A stretch of DNA of 64,000 nucleotides from Microbacterium paraoxydans (GTDB lineage Bacteria > Actinomycetota > Actinomycetes > Actinomycetales > Microbacteriaceae), in the NCBI RefSeq assembly GCF_018224615.1, contig NZ_JAGTUK010000002.1:744001-808000 (forward strand). Direction: 5' to 3'. Within the stretch, counting starts at the first letter, position 1, and each line of letters begins with the position of its first letter. Both the position numbers and the translations under genes were made by a program. The notes under the pieces were generated by a model that worked only from the letters and a program-made list of their open reading frames with translations, was not told the DNA's origin and made no database searches. Shown here in pieces: positions 1 through 8,553 of the stretch.

Positions 1-110
1 GTCAGATCGCCGAGCAGAAGCAGGCCGACCTGAACGCGAACGACATCGAGGCCGCCTCGAAGATCATCGCCGGCACCGCCCGTTCCATGGGCATCACGGT
101 CGAGGGCTGA
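1..110 (+). CDS. rplK: 50S ribosomal protein L11, C-terminal end (partial)
   Basis: The last 35 codons of an open frame run from the window edge to TGA at 108-110. The residues match the L11 C-terminal domain, which binds 23S rRNA in the GTPase-associated centre, including the ending SMGITVEG. The gene lies 11 bp before rplA, the usual rplK-rplA order, and both are surely co-transcribed. The start is outside the window. Confidence 0.93.
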
Positions 111-121
111 GGAGAATAATC

Positions 122-811
122 ATGGCTACCAAGTCCAAGGCTTACAAGGCTGCCGCCGAGAAGATCGAGGCAGACCGTTTCTACACGCCCGCCGAGGCCG
201 TCGCGCTCGCGAAGGAGACCGGCTCGTCGAAGTTCGACTCGACCGTCGAGGTCGCGCTGAAGCTCGCGGTCGACCCCCGCAAGGCCGACCAGATGGTGCG
301 CGGCACCGTCATCCTGCCGCACGGCACCGGTAAGACCGCCCGCGTCATCGTCTTCGCCACCGGCCCCGCGGCCGAGGCGGCGATCGCTGCCGGTGCCGAC
401 GAGGTCGGCGGCGCCGAGCTCATCGAGAAGGTCGCCGGCGGCTGGACCGCGTTCGACTCGGCCGTCTCCACCCCGGAGCTCATGGGCCAGGTCGGCCGTC
501 TCGGAAAGGTGCTGGGTCCGCGTGGCCTGATGCCGAACCCGAAGACCGGTACGGTCACCCCGAACCCGGCCAAGGCCGTCGAGGAGATCAAGGGCGGAAA
601 GATCGAGTTCCGCGTCGACAAGCACGCCAACGTGCACTTCGTCGTCGGCAAGGCCTCCTTCACCGCCGAGCAGCTGAACGAGAACATCGGCGCGGCGCTC
701 GAGGAGATCGTGCGCCTCAAGCCGTCCAGCTCGAAGGGCCGCTACATCCAGAAGGGTGCCGTGTCGACCACGTTCGGCCCCGGCATCCCGCTGGACGTCA
801 ACGCCATCTGA
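122..811 (+). CDS. rplA: 50S ribosomal protein L1
   Basis: This 229-residue protein is the normal length for bacterial L1, which binds 23S rRNA at the L1 stalk and helps release deacylated tRNA; in many bacteria it also represses its own operon. The family pattern is clear: an N-terminal [10 protein letters not shown] segment, the central [21 protein letters not shown] block near residues 122-142, and a C-terminal [18 protein letters not shown] stretch. The ATG has a GGAG Shine-Dalgarno at 111-114. It follows rplK directly and a strong terminator comes after it, so this pair forms its own unit, separate from rplJ-rplL nearly 9 kb downstream. Confidence 0.98.
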   Translation: MATKSKAYKAAAEKIEADRFYTPAEAVALAKETGSSKFDSTVEVALKLAVDPRKADQMVRGTVILPHGTGKTARVIVFATGPAAEAAIAAGADEVGGAELIEKVAGGWTAFDSAVSTPELMGQVGRLGKVLGPRGLMPNPKTGTVTPNPAKAVEEIKGGKIEFRVDKHANVHFVVGKASFTAEQLNENIGAALEEIVRLKPSSSKGRYIQKGAVSTTFGPGIPLDVNAI

Positions 812-845
812 CGCATCGTCAGGCTCAGCGACCACGTCGCAGAGG

Positions 846-876
846 AACGCCCCCTGGTTCGCCAGGGGGCGTTTCG
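846..876 (+). terminator. Rho-independent terminator after rplA
   Basis: A 12-bp perfect stem (846-857 with 862-873) around a TTCG tetraloop is followed by a short T-rich stretch. It closes the rplK-rplA transcript. Confidence 0.85.
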
Positions 877-1007
877 CATTGCCCGCCACGCTCGCCGAAA
901 CGGGGCGTCATCGGATGTGGCGGATCGCGCGGAGCCACGTACTGTGGGGAGGTCCCCGCGCCGGTCGCGTAAACTCGCACCCGCGCCTCTCACCCCCAGG
1001 AGGGTCC

Positions 1008-1826
1008 ATGTCCCGTCGTCTCATCGCCGTCACCGCGCTCGTCGTCGCCGCCGCGGCGCTCACCGCCTGCAGTGGTTCGACCACGCCCGCGAGCACGTCC
1101 GGCGCGGAGAGCTCGGAAGGCTCCGACTTCGGTCTGGTGAAGGACGGCACGTTCACGGTCGCGACCGAGGGCACCTACCGTCCGTTCAGCTTCCACGACG
1201 ACGGCGGCTCGGGCGACCTGACCGGCTACGACGTCGAGATCATCCAGGCGGTCGCCGACAAGCTGGGGCTCGAGGTCGAGTTCCAGGAGACGCAGTGGGA
1301 CGCGATCTTCGCCGGGCTCGACGCCGGCCGCTTCGACGTGATCGCGAACCAGGTGTCGATCAACGAGGAGCGCGAGGCCAAGTACCTCTTCAGCACGCCG
1401 TACACGGTCTCGCCCGGCGTGATCGTGGTGGCCGAGGACGACGACTCGATCAGCTCGTTCGACGACCTGGACGGCAAGACCACGGCGCAGTCGCTCACCA
1501 GCAACTGGTACGAGCTGGCGACCGAGTCCGGTGCCAGGGTCGAGGCCGTCGAGGGGTGGGCGCAGGCGGTCGAGCTGCTGCGTCAGGGTCGCGTCGACGC
1601 CACCGTGAACGACAAGCTCACCTTCCTCGACTACGAGACCACCAACAGCCCGACCGGCCTGAAGATCGCGGCGGAGACCGACGACGCGGGCGAGCAGGCG
1701 TTCGTGTTCACGAAGGACAAGACGTCGCTCGTGGAGGCCGTGGACGGGGCCCTCGAGGAGCTGCGCGCCGACGGCACCCTGGCCGAGATCAGCGAGAAGT
1801 ACTTCGGCGAGGACGTGTCGCAGTAA
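1008..1826 (+). CDS. Polar amino acid (probable cystine) ABC transporter, substrate-binding lipoprotein
   Basis: This 272-residue family 3 solute-binding protein starts at an ATG with a strong CAGGAGGG site at 998-1004. It begins with a lipoprotein signal peptide: basic MSRR, a hydrophobic run, then LTAC, with Cys about residue 21 to be lipidated and anchored outside the membrane. The body has the periplasmic-binding fold: EGTYRPFSF near residue 48, LTGYDVEIIQAVADKLG, WDAIFAGLDAGRFDVIANQVSIN, and a C-terminal GTLAEISEKYFGEDV. The WDAIFAGL and DVIANQV wording resembles TcyA/TcyJ cystine receptors more than glutamine receptors, but the ligand is an inference. It is the first gene of a three-gene importer. 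Confidence 0.88.
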   Translation: MSRRLIAVTALVVAAAALTACSGSTTPASTSGAESSEGSDFGLVKDGTFTVATEGTYRPFSFHDDGGSGDLTGYDVEIIQAVADKLGLEVEFQETQWDAIFAGLDAGRFDVIANQVSINEEREAKYLFSTPYTVSPGVIVVAEDDDSISSFDDLDGKTTAQSLTSNWYELATESGARVEAVEGWAQAVELLRQGRVDATVNDKLTFLDYETTNSPTGLKIAAETDDAGEQAFVFTKDKTSLVEAVDGALEELRADGTLAEISEKYFGEDVSQ

Positions 1827-1829
1827 CCG

Positions 1830-2495
1830 ATGGCGAACCCGTGGCAGCTGTTCCTCGACTCGCTCTGGCCGATCGCCTGGGCGGGCCTGACGGCGACGGT
1901 GCCGCTCGCCCTGGTGTCGTTCGCGCTGGGGCTGCTGATCGCGATCGGCGTCGCCCTGATGCGCATCTCCGTGCACCCGGTGGTGTCCGGTGTCGCGCGG
2001 TTCTACATCTCGGTGATCCGTGGCACGCCGATGCTCGTGCAGCTGTTCGTGATCTTCTACGGCATGCCGTCGATCGGGATCACGCTCGACCCGTGGCCGA
2101 GCGCGATCATCGCGCTGTCGCTCAACGTGGGCGGCTACGGCGCCGAGGTCGTGCGCGCCGCGATCCTCTCGGTGCCGAAGGGGCAGTGGGAGGCGGCGTA
2201 CACGGTCGGCATGAACCGCACGCGCACGCTCACGCGCATCATCCTGCCGCAGGCCGCGCGCGTGTCGGTGCCGCCGCTGTCGAACACCTTCATCTCGCTC
2301 GTGAAGGACACCTCCCTCACCTCGCTGATCCTGGTGACGGAGCTGTTCAAGGTGGCGCAGCAGATCGCGGCCACCACGCTCGAGTTCATGGTGGTCTATC
2401 TCGCCGCGGCGCTGGTGTACTGGGTGTTCTGCCTGGTGCTGTCGTTCGGTCAGAGCGCCCTGGAGAGGAGGCTCGACAGCCGTGTCGCTCACTGA
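1830..2495 (+). CDS. Polar amino acid ABC transporter, permease
   Basis: This 221-residue membrane protein has about five hydrophobic segments and the HisM/GlnP-type permease core. The EAA loop that contacts the ATPase is visible as [34 protein letters not shown], around residues 114-150. The start is 3 bp after the receptor stop. Its last 14 bases overlap the ATPase gene, so translation of the three genes is probably coupled. The single permease would work as a homodimer. Confidence 0.93.
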   Translation: MANPWQLFLDSLWPIAWAGLTATVPLALVSFALGLLIAIGVALMRISVHPVVSGVARFYISVIRGTPMLVQLFVIFYGMPSIGITLDPWPSAIIALSLNVGGYGAEVVRAAILSVPKGQWEAAYTVGMNRTRTLTRIILPQAARVSVPPLSNTFISLVKDTSLTSLILVTELFKVAQQIAATTLEFMVVYLAAALVYWVFCLVLSFGQSALERRLDSRVAH

Positions 2496-3285
2496 CCAGA
2501 CGTCCGATCCGCTGCTGTCCGCCCGCGGCCTGCGCAAGAGCTTCGGCGACAACGAGGTGCTGCGCGGCATCGACCTGACGCTGCACCGCGGCGAGGTGCT
2601 GGTGCTGATCGGGCCGAGCGGCTCGGGCAAGACCACGGTGCTGCGGGCGCTCAACGGCCTGGAGACCCCGGACGCCGGCGTGATCGCGGTCGACGGCGGG
2701 CCGGAGATCGACTTCTCCCCGGCGGCGGCACCGAGGCCGCGCGAGCAGAAGCAGCGTCGGCTCGCCCTGCGCGACCGCTCCGCAATGGTGTTCCAGCACC
2801 ACAATCTGTTCCCGCACCTGACCGTGCTCGAGAACGTGATCGAGGGGCCGTGGCGAGTGCAGCGGCGGCCCAAGCCCGAGGTCGTCGCCGAGGCCCTGGC
2901 GTTGCTCGACCGGGTGGGCCTGGCCGACAAGGCGAAGGCGCGTCCGCACGAACTCTCCGGCGGACAGCAGCAGCGGGTGGGGATCGTGCGCGCTCTCGCC
3001 CTCCGGCCCGACCTGCTGCTGTTCGACGAGCCGACGAGTGCGCTCGACCCCGAGCTGGTGGGGGAGGTGCTGCTCGTCATCAAGGAGCTCGCCGACGAGG
3101 GCTGGACCATGGCCGTCGTGACGCACGAGCTGAGCTTCGCGCGCGAGGTGGCCGACCACGTGCTGTTCCTGGACGGCGGCGTGGTGGTGGAGCAGGGGCC
3201 GCCCGCCGAGATCTTCCGCGCCCCGACGCACGAGCGCACGCAGCGCTTCCTCACGCGCATCCTCCGTCCGCTCGACGGCGCCTGA
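2482..3285 (+). CDS. Polar amino acid ABC transporter, ATP-binding protein
   Basis: This 267-residue ABC ATPase starts at a GTG inside the end of the permease gene. It has Walker A (GPSGSGKTT, about 44-52), the Q-loop ([18 protein letters not shown]), the signature LSGGQQQR, Walker B ([14 protein letters not shown]) and the H-loop histidine (VVTHE). Between Walker A and the Q-loop there is a roughly 20-residue charged and Pro-rich segment ([15 protein letters not shown]), longer than in most GlnQ proteins but in frame. It energises uptake by the two preceding genes. Confidence 0.95.
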   Translation: MSLTDQTSDPLLSARGLRKSFGDNEVLRGIDLTLHRGEVLVLIGPSGSGKTTVLRALNGLETPDAGVIAVDGGPEIDFSPAAAPRPREQKQRRLALRDRSAMVFQHHNLFPHLTVLENVIEGPWRVQRRPKPEVVAEALALLDRVGLADKAKARPHELSGGQQQRVGIVRALALRPDLLLFDEPTSALDPELVGEVLLVIKELADEGWTMAVVTHELSFAREVADHVLFLDGGVVVEQGPPAEIFRAPTHERTQRFLTRILRPLDGA

Positions 3286-3334
3286 CACCGGTCCGGGGGT
3301 CGTGCGGGCCGTCGATCGGTGACAGGATGCGGTC

Positions 3335-3691
3335 GTGGGAACCATCGACGACTACCTGACCGAGCTCGCCCCCGCCGACCGGGATGCGATCGACCGCGTG
3401 TACGCCCTCGCACGCGAGGAGGTGCCGGACGCGGAGCAGGGCACGGGCTACGGCATGCCCGCTCTCGTGCACGGCGGGAAGCCACTGCTGTCGGTGATGC
3501 GCGCCAAGAAGCACATCGGCGTCTACCCGTTCAGCCCCGATGCTGTCGCGGCCGTGGCGGCGGCGCTGGCCGATCATCCGGGGGTCAGCGTGGACAAGGG
3601 CACCATCCGCTTCCAGCCGGAGCACCCGCTGCCGGAACAGACGCTTCGCGCGCTGGTGCAGGCGCGGCTGGCCCAGATCGACGGGGCCTGA
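3335..3691 (+). CDS. DUF1801 / YdhG-like small protein
   Basis: This 118-residue soluble protein starts with GTG. It has the DUF1801 (YdhG-like, frataxin-like fold) pattern: an N-terminal helix TIDDYLTELAPADRDAIDRVYALAREEVPDAEQGTGYGMPAL, then KPLLSVMRAKKHIGVYPFSPDAV, and a C-terminal GTIRFQPEHPLPEQTLRALVQAR helix. The biochemical role of the family is uncertain, although some relatives have been called iron chaperones. There is no Shine-Dalgarno. A weak -10 (CAGGAT, 3323-3328) ends six bases before the GTG, which suggests a leaderless transcript. It sits between the ABC importer and the convergent lysE and shows no functional link to either. Confidence 0.85.
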   Translation: MGTIDDYLTELAPADRDAIDRVYALAREEVPDAEQGTGYGMPALVHGGKPLLSVMRAKKHIGVYPFSPDAVAAVAAALADHPGVSVDKGTIRFQPEHPLPEQTLRALVQARLAQIDGA

Positions 3692-3697
3692 GTCGCG

Positions 3698-4366
3698 TCA
3701 GCCGCCGAGCACCGGCAGGATCAGGCTCACCGCGAGTGCGATCATGATCACCGCGATCAGCGCGTCGAGGATCCGCCACGACCGCTCGGTGCGCAGCCAT
3801 CGTCCGAGGTAGCGGGCGCCGAAGCCCAGCGCCGTGAACCACAGGACGCTGGCGGTGATGGCTCCGGCGGCGAACAGCCAGCGCCGGTCGCCGTGGGTCG
3901 CGGCGATCGACCCCAGCATGAGCACCGTGTCGAGGTACACGTGCGGGTTGAGCCACGTGAGCGCCAGCGTGGTGAGCAGCACCGGCAGCAGGCGCGTTCC
4001 GGTGCGGGTCGCGGTCGCCACACCGCCGGTCGGCAGCGCGGCGGCGTCGCCCGCGGGCGCGGAGGTGTCCACCGCCAGCACCTCTCCGCCCCGCCAGGCA
4101 CGACGGGCGGCGAGCACCCCGTAGCCGAGCAGGAACAGCGCCCCCGCGACCCTGGCGACCACCACGAGCCAGGGGGCCGCCTGCAGCAGGAACCCCAGCC
4201 CCGCGACGCCCGCGACGATCAGCAGCCCGTCGGACACGGCGCACACGATCACGACCGCCAGCACGTGCTCGCGTCGGATGCCCTGGCGCAGCACGAAGAC
4301 GTTCTGCGCGCCGATCGCGACGATGAGGGAGAGGCCGAGTCCGAGGCCGGCGAGGACGGTGAGCAT
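3698..4366 (-). CDS. lysE: LysE family basic amino acid exporter
   Basis: This 222-residue membrane protein has about six hydrophobic segments. The N-terminal [23 protein letters not shown] is the LysE/ArgO signature, and [12 protein letters not shown] matches the second conserved family motif. These exporters pump lysine and/or arginine out when the internal pool is too high. The ATG at 4366 was chosen because an upstream TACGCT (-10, at 4373-4378) ends exactly six bases before it, a leaderless arrangement. A LysR-type gene diverges from it 70 bp away, the arrangement of lysE/lysG and argO/argP. Confidence 0.93.
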   Translation of the reverse strand: MLTVLAGLGLGLSLIVAIGAQNVFVLRQGIRREHVLAVVIVCAVSDGLLIVAGVAGLGFLLQAAPWLVVVARVAGALFLLGYGVLAARRAWRGGEVLAVDTSAPAGDAAALPTGGVATATRTGTRLLPVLLTTLALTWLNPHVYLDTVLMLGSIAATHGDRRWLFAAGAITASVLWFTALGFGARYLGRWLRTERSWRILDALIAVIMIALAVSLILPVLGG

Positions 4367-4436
4367 GGGTCCAGCGTAGGAAAGCGCCATCATCAGGGGA
4401 AGCGAAGATTCCTTCCGAACCATTAGCATCGCTGAT

Positions 4437-5345
4437 GTGAGGATCGACCCGGAGCTCGCCGCGACCTTGGCCGCCGTCGCCGACGAGGGCACGCTCGACG
4501 CCGCGTCCCGACGGCTCCGGATCACGCCCTCCGCCGTCAGCCAGCGGCTCAAGAGCCTGGAAGAGCAGCTGGGGCGCATCCTGCTCGTGCGCAGCAAACC
4601 GGCACGCCTCACCGCAGCGGGCGAGGCGGTGGTGCGGCTGGCCAGGCAGGTGGCGCTGCTGGAGCACGACGCTCTCGCCGGCGTGGGCATCGACGACGAC
4701 GGCTCCGGGCGGCGGATCGTGGTGCCGCTCGCCGTCAACGCCGACTCGATGGCCACCTGGTTCCTCGCGCCGATGGCCCGCCTCTCCGCCACGCACGACA
4801 TCGACGTCGACCTGCACCGCGACGATCAGAACTTCACCGCGCGGCTGCTCGAGTCGGGCACCGTGATGGCGGCCGTCACGAGCGAGGAGACCCCGGTCGC
4901 GGGGTGCACGGTCTCCCCGCTCGGTGTGCTCGAGTACCGCGCCATGGCCGAACGCGGCTTCGTCGAGCGCTGGTTCCCCGACGGCGTGACGCGCGAGGCG
5001 CTGGCGCGCGCCCCCTTCGTCGACTTCGACCGCCGCGACACGCTGCAGCACGAGTGGCTCGCTGCGATGTCGGTCGCGCCGCAGGGCGTACCGCGGCACT
5101 ACGTCCCGGCCTCGCACGACTACGCGGTCGCCGTGGCGCTCGGCCTCGGGTGGGGCATGGTGCCGCGGCTGCAGGAGACACCGGACCTGGTGGCGCTCGG
5201 CGGTCCGACGCTGCGGGTCGCGCTGCACTGGCAGCAGTGGAACCTGCGCTCGACGCTGCTCGACACGATCGCCGCGGAGGTCGCCGCGGAGGCGCGCCGG
5301 GTGCTCGCCCCGGTCGCAGGCCCCCGGCGGCCCCGGCGGCGCTGA
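4437..5345 (+). CDS. argP: LysR family regulator of lysE (ArgP/LysG type)
   Basis: This 302-residue protein has an N-terminal winged helix-turn-helix (residues 1-60: [40 protein letters not shown]) and a C-terminal LysR effector domain. The [25 protein letters not shown] wording and the divergent lysE match ArgP/LysG, which senses lysine or arginine and activates the exporter. It starts at GTG 4437. TAGCAT at 4424-4429 ends seven bases upstream, so it may be leaderless. The 70-bp divergent gap must contain both promoters and the regulator site. Whether it senses lysine or arginine cannot be told from sequence. Confidence 0.92.
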   Translation: MRIDPELAATLAAVADEGTLDAASRRLRITPSAVSQRLKSLEEQLGRILLVRSKPARLTAAGEAVVRLARQVALLEHDALAGVGIDDDGSGRRIVVPLAVNADSMATWFLAPMARLSATHDIDVDLHRDDQNFTARLLESGTVMAAVTSEETPVAGCTVSPLGVLEYRAMAERGFVERWFPDGVTREALARAPFVDFDRRDTLQHEWLAAMSVAPQGVPRHYVPASHDYAVAVALGLGWGMVPRLQETPDLVALGGPTLRVALHWQQWNLRSTLLDTIAAEVAAEARRVLAPVAGPRRPRRR

Positions 5346-5500
5346 CGCACTCCGGGACCGCTGCGCGGATTGTGCCCCGGCTGCGCGCGGAATCGCCTTG
5401 TCTCCTCCGGAGGGCTCGGAGAGGATGCGAAGACGCGGGAGAATCCCCCGAGTTCCGCTCGTCCGGTGATCCCCGAGATCGACGATGGAGGGGGAACGAC

Positions 5501-6127
5501 ATGGCGACCACGACGACGCGGCGCAAGGTGCGCGCGGTGCTGGCAGGAGGACTCGTCCTCGGGGTGGGAGCGGCCGTCACACTGGCCGCCTGGAATGACT
5601 CCGAGTTCGCGACCGGCACGTTCACCGCCGGCACGTTCAACCTGGAGGGGTCGACCGACGGCACGACCTTCACCGATCACAACGTCGACGACGGCGACAC
5701 GGCCGCCACCCTCGCCTTCGCGCTGCCCGCCGGGGTCGTGGGCACCATGTCGCCCGGCGACACGGTGTACTCCGGGTTCTGGGTGCGACTCGCCGCCGGC
5801 ACCACCACCGGGGCAGACCTCGTGGCCGCCGGGACCACGGCCGACCCCGCGGCCAGCTCGAACAGCGACCACTTGTCCTACGCCGTGTACCAGCTCGCGC
5901 CGGGGGCCACGTGCAACGCGGCCAGCGCGACCGGCACCCCCGTCGCGTCCGGCGCCACGCTCGACGCGCAGACCGGCGTGACCACCGTGACCCTCACCGA
6001 GGGCGCGTCCGCCGCGACCCCGGGGACGGCCGTGCAGCTGTGCTTCGCGGTGACCGCGGCGGCCACGCTCGAGCCCGGCCTGGTCACGAACGCGACCTGG
6101 GAGTTCACGGCCACCTCGACGAGCTGA
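5501..6127 (+). CDS. SipW-dependent-type exported protein 1
   Basis: This 208-residue protein starts at an ATG after a GGAGGGGG ribosome site. Its N-terminus is the alternate signal peptide of SipW substrates: RRKVRAVLAGGLVLGVGAAVTLAAWNDSEF followed by the FTAG motif. The mature part is Thr/Ala/Gly-rich, predicted beta-sandwich, with two Cys near residues 136 and 180 that could form a disulfide. It is the first gene of a five-gene set, 7 bp before a paralogue and upstream of the matching signal peptidase. In Bacillus such substrates (TasA) build matrix fibres; that role here is only an analogy. The function of the mature domain is unknown. Confidence 0.88.
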   Translation: MATTTTRRKVRAVLAGGLVLGVGAAVTLAAWNDSEFATGTFTAGTFNLEGSTDGTTFTDHNVDDGDTAATLAFALPAGVVGTMSPGDTVYSGFWVRLAAGTTTGADLVAAGTTADPAASSNSDHLSYAVYQLAPGATCNAASATGTPVASGATLDAQTGVTTVTLTEGASAATPGTAVQLCFAVTAAATLEPGLVTNATWEFTATSTS

Positions 6128-6134
6128 GCCGACG

Positions 6135-6752
6135 ATGGTGACCCGCAGGCAGAGGCGGGAGAAGCTCCGGATCCGCTCCCGCCGCATCCGGGCCGTCCTC
6201 GCGGGCGGCCTCGTGCTCGGCATCGGAGCGACCGCGACGCTCGCCGCCTGGAACGACGCGGAGTTCGGCGCCGCCACCTTCACGGCCGGACGGTTCGATC
6301 TGCTCGGCGCGACCGACGGCGTCACGTTCTCCAGCCACGCGACCACCGGGGCCGCGGCCGCGCTGAACTTCCAGCTCCCGCCCACGGCCATGGCGCCCGG
6401 CACGACCACGTACGCGCTGTTCAGCGTCAAGACCGCATCGCCCTCGGTCGCCGGGGTGCTGCAGCTCACGGCGGGCACGCCGGGCGGCACGGGTCTCGCG
6501 TCGTCGCTCACCTACGGCGTGCGGACGATCTCCGGGACCACGTGCTCCGCTGCGACCTACGCCGGCGGTACGGCCGTGGTCGCCGACGGCTCCGCGCTCA
6601 CGACCAGCGGTGCCTCCACGCAGACGGTGGCTGCGAACGGCGCCTCGACCGTGAACTACTGCTTCGCGGTGACACTGCCCACCACGGCCCCGAACACCGC
6701 GCAGGGCCTGACGATGACGCAGACATGGCAGATCCAGGGCACGTCGTCGTAG
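6135..6752 (+). CDS. SipW-dependent-type exported protein 2
   Basis: This 205-residue protein is a paralogue of the gene before it. It has the same signal block (RRIRAVLAGGLVLGIGATATLAAWNDAEF, then ATFTAGRFDL), a similar beta-rich body and two Cys (GTTCSAATY and NYCFAV) in equivalent places. It has a longer basic N-terminus (MVTRRQRREKLRIRSRRIR) before the hydrophobic stretch. It begins 8 bp after the stop of protein 1 and ends 32 bp before the signal peptidase gene. Divergence from protein 1 is large enough that the duplication is not recent. Confidence 0.87.
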   Translation: MVTRRQRREKLRIRSRRIRAVLAGGLVLGIGATATLAAWNDAEFGAATFTAGRFDLLGATDGVTFSSHATTGAAAALNFQLPPTAMAPGTTTYALFSVKTASPSVAGVLQLTAGTPGGTGLASSLTYGVRTISGTTCSAATYAGGTAVVADGSALTTSGASTQTVAANGASTVNYCFAVTLPTTAPNTAQGLTMTQTWQIQGTSS

Positions 6753-6784
6753 GTGCCGCGGAGCACGAGCGAGAGGAGGGAGCC

Positions 6785-7408
6785 GTGACGGCACTCACCC
6801 GCCGCGAGGCGCGTGCGCGCGAGCAGGCTCAGCCCCGTACGGAGCAGGCTCAGCCTCGCACGGAGCAGGGCGACCGTGGTCCGTCGCGCCGCCCGGGAGC
6901 CGTCCGCGCTCTGGGCGACGCGCTGCTCTGGCTCGCGGCGGCGGCCGGGGTCGTGTGCATCGTGCTGGTGCTGCTCGCCGCGACGGCGCAGATCACGCTG
7001 ATCCTGTTCCGTACCGGCTCGATGTCTCCGACCATCCCCGCGGGATCCGTCGCGGTGGTGCAGCGGGTTCCCGCGTCCGCGGTCGAGGTGGGCGACGTGG
7101 TGACGGTCGACCGCCCCGGAGATCTGCCGGTGACCCACCGCGTGACGTCGGTGCAGGAGGGGAGCACGGCGGAGGAGCGGGTGCTGACGCTGCGAGGCGA
7201 CGCGAACGCCGCCGATGACCCCTTCCCGTACACCGTGACCTCGGTGCGCACCGTGCTGTTCGCGGTGCCCGGACTCGCCACGGTGATCGTCGCACTCGGG
7301 CATCCTGTCGTGCTGGGCGGGCTGACGGTGGCGGCGACCGCGCTCGTGGTGTGGGCGTTCTGGCCGCGGTCGCCCCGGCGTGCGCGGTCCGAGGGCGGTC
7401 CGCCGTGA
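6785..7408 (+). CDS. sipW: Signal peptidase I, SipW/ER type
   Basis: This 207-residue membrane protease starts at GTG 6785 after a GAGAGGAGGGAG site. It has one N-terminal transmembrane segment (about 46-75), the catalytic Ser box RTGSMSPTIPAGS (Ser79), the box VTHRV with His118 in place of the Lys of ordinary bacterial signal peptidases, LRGDANAADD, and a second hydrophobic segment near the C-terminus. The Ser-His arrangement defines the SipW/archaeal/ER class, which cleaves the alternate signal peptides of its neighbours. The cytosolic N-terminus carries a tandem heptapeptide repeat (EQAQPRT twice), encoded by two 21-bp units at 6821-6862. The stop overlaps the next start. Confidence 0.93.
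   Translation: MTALTRREARAREQAQPRTEQAQPRTEQGDRGPSRRPGAVRALGDALLWLAAAAGVVCIVLVLLAATAQITLILFRTGSMSPTIPAGSVAVVQRVPASAVEVGDVVTVDRPGDLPVTHRVTSVQEGSTAEERVLTLRGDANAADDPFPYTVTSVRTVLFAVPGLATVIVALGHPVVLGGLTVAATALVVWAFWPRSPRRARSEGGPP
6821..6862 (+). repeat. 21-bp tandem repeat in sipW
   Basis: Two in-frame 21-bp units (6821-6841, 6842-6862) differ at two third-codon positions, and the start of a third unit follows. They encode EQAQPRT twice in the predicted cytosolic tail of the signal peptidase. Confidence 0.9.
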
Positions 7409-8037
7409 GACGCCGCGTCGCGCTCGCGCTCGCCGCACTGCCCGTCGGCCTGGCCCTCGCCGCACCGGCGGCCGCCGTCGCCGCCCCGACGACGCAGGTC
7501 GTGCAGGGGCAGGTGCTGCGGCTCGTCTCGGTCGCGGACTGGGAGGCGGCCGGGGACCTGCGCCCCGATCGGCCCGTGCAGTGGGACGTGCAGGTGAGCG
7601 CCGACGCGCCGGACCCGGGGCTCGTGCGGCTCGGGGTGAGTGCGACGGGGACCGCGCGACTGCGGCTCGACGTCCGGCTGTGCCCGGAGCCCTGGCGCGG
7701 CGACGTGTGCCCGGCGGGGGCCGAGGCGCTGCGCACGGACTGGAGCGTTCCGCGCGACGGTGCCGAGGTGCCGCTCACGGCCATCCGCGACTCCGAGACC
7801 GCGCACCTGCGGCTCACGATCGCGCTCGACCCCGACGACGGCTCCGGCAGCACCGAGGTGCGGGTGCTCGCGCATGGAGCGGGGGAGAGCGCCGCAGTGG
7901 GCTCGGGCGGCACCCTCGCGGTCACCGGACCGGCGCCGTGGCTGCCCCTGGCGCTTGCGGGCGGGGGACTGCTGCTCATCGGAGGGTTCGTGGCCCGGGG
8001 CCGCCGCGAGCGGGACCGCACGGGGGCGCGACCATGA
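7405..8037 (+). CDS. Exported protein with LAXTG-type sortase sorting signal
   Basis: This 210-residue protein starts at GTG 7405, overlapping the sipW stop by 4 bp. It has an ordinary Sec signal (MRRRVALALAALPVGLALAAPAAAVAAP) and a beta-rich body with two Cys (LCPEPWRGDVCP). The C-terminus is LAVTG (171-175), a hydrophobic stretch, then RGRRERDR. That is the layout of a sortase substrate, and LAXTG is the motif of class E sortases in high-GC Actinobacteria. It is probably anchored to peptidoglycan by a housekeeping sortase encoded elsewhere. The domain itself is not recognised. The tight coupling to sipW suggests it acts with the SipW substrates, perhaps as their wall anchor (inference). Confidence 0.78.
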   Translation: MRRRVALALAALPVGLALAAPAAAVAAPTTQVVQGQVLRLVSVADWEAAGDLRPDRPVQWDVQVSADAPDPGLVRLGVSATGTARLRLDVRLCPEPWRGDVCPAGAEALRTDWSVPRDGAEVPLTAIRDSETAHLRLTIALDPDDGSGSTEVRVLAHGAGESAAVGSGGTLAVTGPAPWLPLALAGGGLLLIGGFVARGRRERDRTGARP

Positions 8038-8528
8038 CGCGGCCGCGGCGACGTACGCTCGCGGGCACCATCGGGGTCGCCGTCCTGGTGGGAGTGGCGC
8101 TCGCGCCCGCGGTGCAGCCCACCGAGGCGCGGTTCACCGATCCCGAGTACGCGGCGGCGTCGTTCACCGCGTCGCAGCTCGCGGCGCCGACCATCACCTC
8201 CTGCAACGTCTCGAGCCTGCTCGGGACGTTCACGGGATTCACGATCACCTGGACCTCGGTGTACCTGAAGCCGCAGCAGCGCCTGTCGATCAACAACGTC
8301 GTGGTCGACAACACCAACGTCACCCAGACCGGCAGCGGCCCCTACTCCTACTCGGCGACCATCAGCTCCGGGCTGCTGAGCACGCTGCTGGGGAGTCTGC
8401 TGGGCTCGTCGAACACGGTGCGCGTCGAAGCCATCATCCCGAGCACGGCCTGGGCGTCGCCCGCCGCGACGCGCACGCTGTCGGTGGGCGGGTTGCTGGG
8501 GCTCGGCGGCAACAACACCTGCACCTGA
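8034..8528 (+). CDS. Small exported protein, probable third SipW-type substrate
   Basis: This 164-residue protein has an ATGA overlap with the previous gene. The N-terminus RRRTLAGTIGVAVLVGVALAPAV is followed by TEARFTDPEYAAASFTAS, which lines up with the AAWNDSEFATGTFTAG block of the two upstream substrates (shared A, D, E, aromatic, S/T-F-T-A), so I read it as a diverged SipW substrate. The mature part is Ser/Thr-rich with two Cys (ITSCNVSS and the terminal NNTCT) and Leu/Gly repeats SGLLSTLLGSLLGSS. It is the last gene of the cluster. Function unknown. Confidence 0.75.
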   Translation: MTRPRRRTLAGTIGVAVLVGVALAPAVQPTEARFTDPEYAAASFTASQLAAPTITSCNVSSLLGTFTGFTITWTSVYLKPQQRLSINNVVVDNTNVTQTGSGPYSYSATISSGLLSTLLGSLLGSSNTVRVEAIIPSTAWASPAATRTLSVGGLLGLGGNNTCT

Positions 8529-8553
8529 GCGGAGTGCGGGGCCCGGGCGGCGG

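Noticed and set aside
2700..2770. An apparent insertion in the amino acid ABC ATPase between Walker A and Q-loop, suggesting a frameshift.
   Set aside because: The frame stays open and all later motifs are intact; it is a longer loop.
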